A stretch of 45,442 nucleotides of DNA from a virus: IMG/VR virus record IMGVR_UViG_3300040856_000168, positions 1-45,442 of that record; one strand, written 5' to 3'. This document shows, one piece after another, positions 12,918 through 19,279 of this stretch; positions within the stretch are counted from its first letter, which is position 1, and each line of letters starts with the position of its first letter. Below the pieces are notes generated by a model. The model saw only the letters and a list, made by a program, of their open reading frames with translations, ran no database searches and was not told the DNA's origin. A program made the translations under genes and the position numbers.

Positions 12918-14866
12918 ACAATATGCTCCCTACCCCCTATCAAAACTTTATTGCACTATCACGTTATGCCCGTTGGACTGGAGACAAACGTGAAACTTGG
13001 TCAGAGACAGTTGACCGATACGTTGACAATATTGTTAAACCACTAGCAGGTGACGACAGTTACATCAAAGATATACGTGATGCAATTTTGTCACTAGAGG
13101 TTATGCCCTCTATGCGATCTATGATGACCGCTGGACCAGCAGCAGCCCGTGATAATACCTGTATGTACAACTGCTCTTACGTAGCTGTAGACAAGCCTAA
13201 ACGCTTTGACGAGGCTATGTTTATCCTGTTGTGTGGTACGGGGGTAGGGTTCAGTGTTGAACGACAGTATGTCCAGAAACTACCAGAAGTACCAGAAAAG
13301 ATATTCAAGTCTGATACAACGATTGTAGTGAAGGACAGTAAAGAAGGTTGGGCTAAAGCATACCGACAATTACTAGCATTGTTGTGGTCTGGTGAAATTC
13401 CTAAGTGGGACGTATCTAAAGTACGACCAGCAGGTGCAAGACTAAAGACCTTTGGTGGTCGTGCATCAGGACCAGCACCTCTAGTAGACTTGTTCAACTT
13501 TACTGTCGAGAAGTTCTTGAATGCTACAGGCCGTAAGCTGACATCTATTGAGTGTCACGACATCATGTGTAAGATTGGCGAGATTGTCGTAGTAGGTGGT
13601 GTACGCCGTAGTGCTATGATCAGCCTATCTAACCTGTCAGACGACAAGATGCGTCACGCTAAGTCAGGACAGTGGTGGGAAAACTATGGACACCGTGCCT
13701 TGGCTAACAACTCTGTAGCTTATACTGATAAGCCAGATGCAGAAACATTCATGCGTGAATGGACAGCATTGATCGAAAGTAAATCAGGTGAACGAGGTAT
13801 CTTTAACCGTCAGGCATCACAGAAGCAAGCTGCAAAGAATGGTCGTCGTAATCCAGACAGTGACTTCGGGACGAATCCTTGCAGCGAGATAATCCTCAAA
13901 AATGCGCAGTTCTGCAACCTTACTGAGTGCGTAGTACGTGCTACAGACAATATTGAAGACATAGAACGCAAGGTAAAATATGCGACTATCTTAGGTACAA
14001 TCCAAGCTACCTATACAAAGTTTCCGTACCTATCCAAGGATTGGACAGACAATACGGAAGAAGAGCGTCTGCTAGGTGTAAGTCTAACAGGCATCATGGA
14101 CAATCCGCTAATGACCAGTGCTAATGCTGGGTTAGCCAAAACACTGGAGCATCTAAAAAATGTCGCTATCTCTACTAATGCTGAATGGGCTGAACGTCTT
14201 GGTATCCCTACTTCTGCTGCTATCACTTGTGTCAAACCTTCTGGCACTGTCTCCCAACTTGTTGATTCTGCTAGTGGGATACATGCTCGTCACAGCCCTT
14301 ATTACATCCGCACAGTGCGTGGAGACAATAAGGACCCGCTTACTAAATTCTTGATTGATCAGGGTGTACCTAATGAGCCTGATGTGATGAAGCCAGATGC
14401 AACAACAGTGTTTAGCTTCCCACAGAAAGCCCCAGCAGGTGCAGTAACACGTAACGATATGACAGCCATTGAGCAACTAGAAACATGGCTTACGTATCAA
14501 CGACACTGGTGTGAACATAAACCTAGCATTACTGTGTCAGTTCGTGACCATGAATGGGTATCTGTAGGTGCATTTGTGTATGAGCATTTTGACGAGATGT
14601 CGGGTGTGTCATTTTTGCCACACTCAGATCATACCTATCAGCAAGCACCTTATCAGGAAACCTTTAAGGATAAGCCTGTCACTGGTTTAAGGTACGAGGA
14701 TGATGCAGAGTACGTTATTACGCCAAGCTACGAGGATGTGTTAGCACAGATGCCTGAAACTATCGACTGGTCTAAACTGTCTGACTACGAGCAAGAGGAC
14801 AATACAGCAGGTATGCAGACAATGGCATGTTCTGGTGACTCATGCGAAATCGTAGACCTAACGTAG
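12914..14866 (+). CDS. nrdJ: adenosylcobalamin-dependent (class II) ribonucleotide reductase
   Basis: 650 aa, single chain. Makes dNTPs from NTPs using vitamin B12. It starts MNNMLPTPYQNFIALSRYAR; active-site region NPCSEI (about 320) and GGVRRSAMISLSNLSDDK (about 230-247) are typical of class II enzymes, and the C-terminus carries the thiol pair in CSGDSCEIVDLT. No small-subunit gene is present, as expected. A B12-dependent enzyme suits B12-using marine alphaproteobacteria. A glutaredoxin follows closely and may donate electrons. It overlaps neighbours by 4 bp and 25 bp. Confidence 0.94.
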   Translation: MNNMLPTPYQNFIALSRYARWTGDKRETWSETVDRYVDNIVKPLAGDDSYIKDIRDAILSLEVMPSMRSMMTAGPAAARDNTCMYNCSYVAVDKPKRFDEAMFILLCGTGVGFSVERQYVQKLPEVPEKIFKSDTTIVVKDSKEGWAKAYRQLLALLWSGEIPKWDVSKVRPAGARLKTFGGRASGPAPLVDLFNFTVEKFLNATGRKLTSIECHDIMCKIGEIVVVGGVRRSAMISLSNLSDDKMRHAKSGQWWENYGHRALANNSVAYTDKPDAETFMREWTALIESKSGERGIFNRQASQKQAAKNGRRNPDSDFGTNPCSEIILKNAQFCNLTECVVRATDNIEDIERKVKYATILGTIQATYTKFPYLSKDWTDNTEEERLLGVSLTGIMDNPLMTSANAGLAKTLEHLKNVAISTNAEWAERLGIPTSAAITCVKPSGTVSQLVDSASGIHARHSPYYIRTVRGDNKDPLTKFLIDQGVPNEPDVMKPDATTVFSFPQKAPAGAVTRNDMTAIEQLETWLTYQRHWCEHKPSITVSVRDHEWVSVGAFVYEHFDEMSGVSFLPHSDHTYQQAPYQETFKDKPVTGLRYEDDAEYVITPSYEDVLAQMPETIDWSKLSDYEQEDNTAGMQTMACSGDSCEIVDLT

Positions 14867-15042
14867 GTCAAGTACCTTCGCCCTGTGTAAAGGTTTGTCG
14901 TCTAGATGACGATGGCTTTTGCATAGGGTGCAAGAGGTCTACAGAGGAAATAAGAGACTGGATGATAATGTCGGAGTATGAACAAAACATGCTCTTGCAT
15001 GAACTTAAATGGAGACAACATGTGGGTGGTAATCACACGTGA
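14842..15042 (+). CDS. DUF1289 family protein
   Basis: 66 aa. SPCVKVCRLDDDGFCIGC (residues about 13-30) gives the four-cysteine DUF1289 signature, followed by RSTEEIRDWMIMSEYEQNML. The cysteines suggest Fe-S or Zn binding; function unknown. It starts inside the end of nrdJ (25-bp overlap) and overlaps the glutaredoxin gene, so all three may be co-translated and act in one redox step (inference). Confidence 0.88.
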   Translation: MRNRRPNVGQVPSPCVKVCRLDDDGFCIGCKRSTEEIRDWMIMSEYEQNMLLHELKWRQHVGGNHT

Positions 15043-15265
15043 CCAATGCAATTTCTGCGATCAAGCTAAAGCCCTACTAAAGGCTAGTGGTTTACCTTAT
15101 ACAGAATACAACATACAATCAGGTAGTAGTAAGTGGTTGTTGTACTTACTCAAGAGGTCTAGCATAACAACTGTTCCTCAAATCTTTAACCCGAAAGGCA
15201 ACCACATAGGTGGCTATACAGAACTGAAAGAGTGGCTAGATGACAAAGGTAAGAAAGAGTTTTAG
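15020..15265 (+). CDS. glutaredoxin-like protein
   Basis: 81 aa from ATG 15020, which follows GGAGACAAC. Thioredoxin fold start MWVVITRDQCNFCDQAKALL with CxxC active site C-N-F-C (10-13); TTVPQIF (about 55-61) contains the cis-Pro of the family; GGYTELKEWL is the usual end. Likely reductant for the class II reductase just upstream. Confidence 0.9.
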   Translation: MWVVITRDQCNFCDQAKALLKASGLPYTEYNIQSGSSKWLLYLLKRSSITTVPQIFNPKGNHIGGYTELKEWLDDKGKKEF

Positions 15266-15692
15266 TAGGGCCTTGTATGAGGCATACGACGAACCTGCTA
15301 AAGCTGCACTAGTATCCCTACTAAAGAAGAAGGGACACACTATTGTAAACACAGAAGAGAACTATTACGTTGATGTCGTGTCACAGAAGGGTGGCTACAC
15401 TTATTTCAACGAGGCAGAGGTTAAGGTAGCTTGGGATGGGGACTGGCCTACCCACTGGTCAGAAATACGCATTCCTGAACGCAAACAGAGGCTCCTAGAC
15501 AAACATGGGTCAGAGAATGGTGTTCTTAACTTCTACGTCTTCCGTAAAGACCTACGACAGGCATGGCGTATCAAGGACACATTACTGACTAAGGAAAGCC
15601 TAGGTACAGCCAAAGGTAGGTACATACGTAAAGGGGAACAATTCTTTCATATACCCTATACATCAGCAGAACTGGTAGAACTGAATGGATGA
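15240..15692 (+). CDS. conserved phage protein, possible PD-(D/E)XK nuclease fold
   Basis: 150 aa. ENYYVDVVSQKG ... YFNEAEVKVAW gives a D ... E-x-K arrangement (D about 40, E-V-K about 57-59) as in PD-(D/E)XK nucleases; IPERKQRLLDKHGSENGVLN and IKDTLLTKESLGTAKGRYIR follow. I recall close relatives in marine phages, usually without assigned function. A nuclease role is inference. Located between glutaredoxin and PhoH. Confidence 0.65.
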   Translation: MTKVRKSFSRALYEAYDEPAKAALVSLLKKKGHTIVNTEENYYVDVVSQKGGYTYFNEAEVKVAWDGDWPTHWSEIRIPERKQRLLDKHGSENGVLNFYVFRKDLRQAWRIKDTLLTKESLGTAKGRYIRKGEQFFHIPYTSAELVELNG

Positions 15693-16404
15693 TGACAACG
15701 TGACAGAGTTTCCTGTCAAACCTAGAAAGACCCGACGAAAAACTAATTACAAAGGTGCAGCCCAGAAAAAGACTTCTGGGTTGTTACCTAGGACTGATAA
15801 ACAAAAGGAACTATTAGATGCTCTTCGGGAATATCAACAAGTCTTTATCCTTGGTCCTGCGGGGACTGGGAAAACGTATGTTACGGCGACTTATGCTGCC
15901 GACCTCTACACGACGAAAGAAATTGATAAGATCGTTATCACAAGACCTCACGTTGCCGTAGGTAAGGAATTAGGGTTTCTCAAGGGTGACCTAGAGGAAA
16001 AGACTAAACCTTGGGCATTACCTGTACTAGACGTATTGGAGAAGCATCTTGGAAAGGGTACAGTCGAAACTGGTATCAAGAATGGCAACATTGAGATGGC
16101 ACCTCTTGCACTTATGCGTGGGCGTAGCTTCGATAATGCCTTCATAATTGTAGACGAGTCACAGAATATAACAACACACGAACTAAAAATGTTGTTGACT
16201 AGGGTTGGAGAAGGTACTACTATTGTGCTTAATGGTGATTCGCAACAATCTGACTTGAAAGAGACAGACGGGTTGTCGAAGGTGATCCATCTAGCAAAGA
16301 AGCATATGTTGCCTGTGCCAATCATTGAGTTTGGTGTGGATGACATCATCAGGTCAGACATCTGCGCCCAATGGGTTAAGGTGTTTATGAAGGAACGTCT
16401 ATGA
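15685..16404 (+). CDS. phoH: PhoH-like P-loop ATPase
   Basis: 239 aa. Walker A LGPAGTGKTYVTATYA (about 56-71), Walker B FIIVDESQNI (about 152-161) and LNGDSQQSDL (about 177-186), all of the PhoH family. The basic N-terminus (KPRKTRRKTNYKG) may bind RNA. PhoH is widespread in marine phages; its function is not settled, with links to RNA metabolism proposed. Starts 8 bp before the preceding stop. Confidence 0.93.
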   Translation: MDDDNVTEFPVKPRKTRRKTNYKGAAQKKTSGLLPRTDKQKELLDALREYQQVFILGPAGTGKTYVTATYAADLYTTKEIDKIVITRPHVAVGKELGFLKGDLEEKTKPWALPVLDVLEKHLGKGTVETGIKNGNIEMAPLALMRGRSFDNAFIIVDESQNITTHELKMLLTRVGEGTTIVLNGDSQQSDLKETDGLSKVIHLAKKHMLPVPIIEFGVDDIIRSDICAQWVKVFMKERL

Positions 16405-16721
16405 CAACTCAAAAAAGGTACTGGAAAGAACTTATGGAACAAGATTGGAGTGAAGCCCCGATGATAACCCCAATGACAAAAGAGGAACGACAACGATCCA
16501 AAGAACGTGACAATGTAAACAACCCTGCACACTATGGTACAGGTTCTATTGAGTGTATTGAGTACATCAAAGACTTCCTGACAGACGAGGAACTAACAGG
16601 ATACTACCGTGGAAATGTAGCTAAGTATCTACACCGATGGCGATACAAAAATGGTGTCGAGGACTTGAAGAAAGCCCGATGGTACCTAGAAGCACTAATA
16701 CAACAACAGGAGCGTAAATGA
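16401..16721 (+). CDS. DUF3310 family protein
   Basis: 106 aa. VNNPAHYGTGSIECIEYIKD (about 39-58) and GNVAKYLHRWRYKNGVEDLK then KARWYLEALI match the DUF3310 pattern shared with T7 gp1.7-type nucleotide kinases. Probably acts in dNMP metabolism. ATGA overlap with phoH upstream and with the small gene downstream. Confidence 0.88.
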   Translation: MTTQKRYWKELMEQDWSEAPMITPMTKEERQRSKERDNVNNPAHYGTGSIECIEYIKDFLTDEELTGYYRGNVAKYLHRWRYKNGVEDLKKARWYLEALIQQQERK

Positions 16722-16864
16722 CCGTAATAGAAGGTATCCTGCTGATTAGTCTACTGGCAAATGCATATTGCCTACGTAAGATTACAAAAGCAGAGGCCGA
16801 CATAGAAATGCTGTATGAAGGTACAGCTATGTGCATGAACAAACTAGGTCTATCAGAAGAGTAG
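16718..16864 (+). CDS. small hydrophobic-start protein, 48 aa
   Basis: ATG 16718 overlaps the preceding stop. The product starts MTVIEGILLISLLANAYCLR (one probable helix), then a helical charged part with EADIEMLYEGTAMCMNKLGL. Last gene of the rightward arm, 4 bp before the terminator. Unrecognised. Confidence 0.6.
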   Translation: MTVIEGILLISLLANAYCLRKITKAEADIEMLYEGTAMCMNKLGLSEE

Positions 16865-16868
16865 ACAC

Positions 16869-16906
16869 AAAAAAGCCCCCTAGGAATTAACCTAGGGGGT
16901 TCTTTA
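16869..16906. terminator. bidirectional rho-independent terminator
   Basis: CCCCCTAGG (16876-16884), loop AATTAA, CCTAGGGGG (16891-16899): a perfect 9-bp stem with six A before it and TTCTTT after it. It serves both converging arms: the rightward replication genes and the leftward late genes. Confidence 0.92.
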
Positions 16907-16917
16907 GTATCTGGGGG

Positions 16918-17244
16918 TTAGTATTCTATTCTTCTTCGTCGGAACAGTTTAAGTATTCCCCTACCTATCTCTGAGGGGCTAGGAGCAAGCCAGCCAAGTA
17001 CTAAGAGTATTAATAGTAGGGGGTCTAGTTCAGATATGTTTGTCACACTGTTGTCCTGTTGTACGTTCTCTACGGGACCTTCTGGTCTTAGGACAGGCTT
17101 AACTGACCTATCGACGTTTGTCGTGACACCTTGGTAGTTCTCTTGTCCTACCTGTGTGTTAGCAGCTACGTTAGTCCCACCAGTGGGAATTAGACTAGTT
17201 AATCCACAACTAGATAATAGTAGTGTTAGGATTATCCATCTCAT
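16918..17244 (-). CDS. probable spanin (single-chain u-spanin-like lipoprotein)
   Basis: 108 aa. The N-terminus MRWIILTLLLSSCGLTSLIP is a lipoprotein signal with lipobox L-S-S-C (Cys13). Near the C-terminus LDPLLLILLVLGWLAP is a transmembrane helix followed by FRRRR. An outer-membrane lipid anchor plus an inner-membrane helix in one chain is the architecture of unimolecular spanins, which fuse the two membranes at lysis. The last gene of the late arm, after M15 endolysin and other membrane proteins, fits. No sequence family match is claimed. Confidence 0.65.
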   Translation of the reverse strand: MRWIILTLLLSSCGLTSLIPTGGTNVAANTQVGQENYQGVTTNVDRSVKPVLRPEGPVENVQQDNSVTNISELDPLLLILLVLGWLAPSPSEIGRGILKLFRRRRIEY

Positions 17245-17564
17245 TTGCTCATAGCCACCTTATTACCCATAGGTTTACCAGCCATATAAGCTGTAGCACC
17301 CATGTAAGCTGCAACAACACCAGTCTGTGCAATGTAGAATAAACCTAGTAGATCAGCTAAAGCAGATACACGTGAGTCTGACATGATAGGTGTGAATAGA
17401 AATATCGTAAAGATAATCATCATACCCATAGCTACCCAAGCCATAAACTTCTGTGACTCAGCTTTTTCTTCACGTAACTCTACTTCAAGCATACGCTCTT
17501 TCATAGCTATTTCTTCTAGTGTGACTTTACCGTCACCATCAACATCAAAGTCAACTACCATCAT
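17241..17564 (-). CDS. EF-hand membrane protein, holin candidate
   Basis: 107 aa (105 or 106 if the second ATG is used; GGAG lies just upstream). Residues 7-18, DVDGDGKVTLEE, form a textbook 12-residue calcium-binding EF-hand loop. Then an acidic/helical linker (KERMLEVELREEKAESQKF) and two to three hydrophobic segments (about 41-57, 66-80, 81-95). I recall similar EF-hand membrane proteins in other marine phages. A holin role is inferred from topology and place in the lysis cluster. Confidence 0.6.
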   Translation of the reverse strand: MMVVDFDVDGDGKVTLEEIAMKERMLEVELREEKAESQKFMAWVAMGMMIIFTIFLFTPIMSDSRVSALADLLGLFYIAQTGVVAAYMGATAYMAGKPMGNKVAMSK

Positions 17565-17655
17565 ATTTCTCCGCTATTCGTCGGCTACTAGTGATGATAA
17601 CGATCTTACCACCCTTCCCGTATACTATATACTTGTTGCCGACTTTTTTAATCAT
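17551..17655 (-). CDS. possible tiny protein, 34 aa
   Basis: ATG 17655 overlaps the preceding stop (ATGA); reads MIKKVGNKYIVYGKGGKIVI and ends KYDGS. It fills the gap between two real genes but has no ribosome site of its own. Beta-strand pattern, basic. Plausible only because of coupling and packing. Confidence 0.35.
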   Translation of the reverse strand: MIKKVGNKYIVYGKGGKIVIITSSRRIAEKYDGS

Positions 17656-18107
17656 CTCATTGTGTAAACTAGAAAACCTAAGCCAACAAAGAATATAAGC
17701 AAGATTAGGCCAGTAAGTGACCAAGTTATTATGGCCTCTTGTAGTTCAGCTTTACGGTATTCATGCTCTCTTTTTTGTTTACGTATTTTTGCTTCTGTAG
17801 CCACTAATTCATCCCATGCTGATGGCCCATAAACAAAACTTATATAACTGCGTAATTCTTCACGCATGGCTTCTGCCTTACGCTTTGCATTCCAAACAGC
17901 CATAGCCTCTTGTTCTACATCACTACCAAGTGACTTCCACCAAGGCGGGTTGTTGACTTTCTTTTCTGCCTGACCTAAATCTGACATAGCAGAGGCCCAC
18001 TGATTTAGTTGACCCCCCATTTCTTGTAAGTCTTTGCCTACAGCAAAACCCTTCTTTAAGGCATTAAAGGCGACTGTAGCACCACTGATAATCGTAACTG
18101 GGTCCAT
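17652..18107 (-). CDS. phage membrane protein with C-terminal anchor, 151 aa
   Basis: ATG 18107 after AGGAGAATACA. It starts MDPVTIISGATVAFNALKKG, has NNPPWWKSLGSDVEQEAMAV in the middle, a long charged helix (about 75-125) and a C-terminal transmembrane segment SLTGLILLIFFVGLGFLVY. I recall a common marine-phage family of this shape, of unknown function. Lies in the lysis/membrane cluster. Confidence 0.65.
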   Translation of the reverse strand: MDPVTIISGATVAFNALKKGFAVGKDLQEMGGQLNQWASAMSDLGQAEKKVNNPPWWKSLGSDVEQEAMAVWNAKRKAEAMREELRSYISFVYGPSAWDELVATEAKIRKQKREHEYRKAELQEAIITWSLTGLILLIFFVGLGFLVYTMR

Positions 18108-18116
18108 TGTATTCTC

Positions 18117-18257
18117 CTACTTTGCAAATGCGTCATTTAGGAGAATGATCTCAAGTTTCTGTACCTGTAAGGTTAGTTCATGTGTTGTCTTTATGTTCCA
18201 ACCTAACAAACCTATAAGTGCTGCAAAAAGAACACCGACTAATGCTTTATTATCCAT
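18117..18257 (-). CDS. small membrane protein, 46 aa
   Basis: ATG 18257 with ATAGGTAAA before it, one base after the upstream stop. The product starts MDNKALVGVLFAALIGLLGW (one helix), followed by a short amphipathic helix LTLQVQKLEIILL. Candidate pinholin or antiholin-type partner by size and position only. Confidence 0.6.
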   Translation of the reverse strand: MDNKALVGVLFAALIGLLGWNIKTTHELTLQVQKLEIILLNDAFAK

Positions 18258-18258
18258 T

Positions 18259-18489
18259 TTACCTATCTCGCAGTGATTGCTCTATACTGTCGAGTTTAAG
18301 GAATATTGCTTTAATGGTTTCTTTCATCTCTTTCATTTCCCTGTCATAGGAAACTTTAGATGACTCTAGTTGTGATTTAAGTACGGCTATTTCTGTATCG
18401 TGTTTAGTACATCGGGTAAACAAATGCCATACAACGATTATAACAGGTGCAACAAGCCACTGCATGATAAGGTCAACCATTTCAATCAT
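18259..18489 (-). CDS. membrane-anchored coiled-coil protein, 76 aa
   Basis: N-terminal helix in MVDLIMQWLVAPVIIVVWHL, then a coiled coil (TEIAVLKSQLESSKVSYDRE ... KLDSIEQSLRDR). This resembles small phage holin-accessory or Rz-like proteins in shape. ATG 18489 or 18477 may be used. Adjacent to the M15 endolysin gene. Confidence 0.6.
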   Translation of the reverse strand: MIEMVDLIMQWLVAPVIIVVWHLFTRCTKHDTEIAVLKSQLESSKVSYDREMKEMKETIKAIFLKLDSIEQSLRDR

Positions 18490-18496
18490 AACTGAC

Positions 18497-18877
18497 CTAT
18501 TCTACTGGATACGAGTTCCAAGACAATTCAAAGTGTGGACCATCAGGGAAATTCTTCCAGTCTGCACCACACGTGATCTCTATGTCTAACTCTTCTGCTG
18601 CTGCTTTCATAGCGTCTACGATAGGGTAAAAGTATTCCCAGTCCCACGACACAGGATAAGGCACTAAGTCTACTGCATGTCCTGTCAGATGTCGTGAGTT
18701 CATAGTGGTTGACTTACCTGCCTTAACTAGTTCTCGTTGACGATTGATGTGTCGTATACCTTCAAGCACAGAGAAGTCTTGTTCAGACAACTCAATCGCC
18801 CGTGATACTACTGCTACCATATCGGGATGAACACCCGAAAGTTTTTGTTTACTACGTGTTCCTAATTGGTATCCCAT
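18497..18877 (-). CDS. M15-family peptidase, endolysin
   Basis: 126 aa. SRHLTGHAVDLVPYP (about 61-75) gives the zinc His and Asp (S-x-H-x-x-G-x-A-x-D), and DGPHFELSW (about 111-119) gives the last zinc His. This is the L-alanoyl-D-glutamate / D,D-carboxypeptidase (VanY/M15) fold of T5-type endolysins. It should cleave the peptide stems of peptidoglycan at lysis. No signal peptide, so it needs a holin; several small membrane proteins follow. Confidence 0.92.
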   Translation of the reverse strand: MGYQLGTRSKQKLSGVHPDMVAVVSRAIELSEQDFSVLEGIRHINRQRELVKAGKSTTMNSRHLTGHAVDLVPYPVSWDWEYFYPIVDAMKAAAEELDIEITCGADWKNFPDGPHFELSWNSYPVE

Positions 18878-18886
18878 AATATCCTC

Positions 18887-19279
18887 TTATGATGGTTTAG
18901 TAGGCCAAGTTGGGTTGGCAGGGTCTGTTGTGTTGGAAGGTAGGTCACGTAAAGATTGACGATACGTGGCCCACTCTTGTTTCTTAGCGTCAGTCAATGG
19001 GCTGTCTGGTGATTGTGTCCAATCGGTTGATGACAACCTCCCCGCCCTAACTGAACGAAGTAAAAACCACGCTTCTTCCGTTTTTCTTGCATCAATAACA
19101 CTCTGACTTAAAGGAACTATGGTGCTTGATGGTATGTCAAAACGATAGTTTTCAATATCATCGGGAAAGTCAGTTAATACCTGTGTATGATCGGTGTTAA
19201 TTCTTTGATCAATCTCCTCTGGCATTGAGCCGCAAGAAATGATGTCCCCATTTGAGTCGTGTATAATGTAGTTGATCAT
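18887..19279 (-). CDS. tail fibre assembly-type chaperone domain protein, copy 1
   Basis: 130 aa. The C-terminal part RLSSTDWTQSPDSPLTDAKK then WATYRQSLRDLPSNTTDPAN (about 80-122) matches the tail-fibre assembly chaperone pattern (Phage_tail_APC-like). ATGA overlap with the tail-tip gene upstream. A second protein with the same C-terminal pattern is at 35985. Confidence 0.78.
   Translation of the reverse strand: MINYIIHDSNGDIISCGSMPEEIDQRINTDHTQVLTDFPDDIENYRFDIPSSTIVPLSQSVIDARKTEEAWFLLRSVRAGRLSSTDWTQSPDSPLTDAKKQEWATYRQSLRDLPSNTTDPANPTWPTKPS

Noticed and set aside
15948-16532. Minus-strand frame of 194 codons across phoH and DUF3310
   Set aside because: Antisense to two well-supported genes, with no motif and no promoter or ribosome site.
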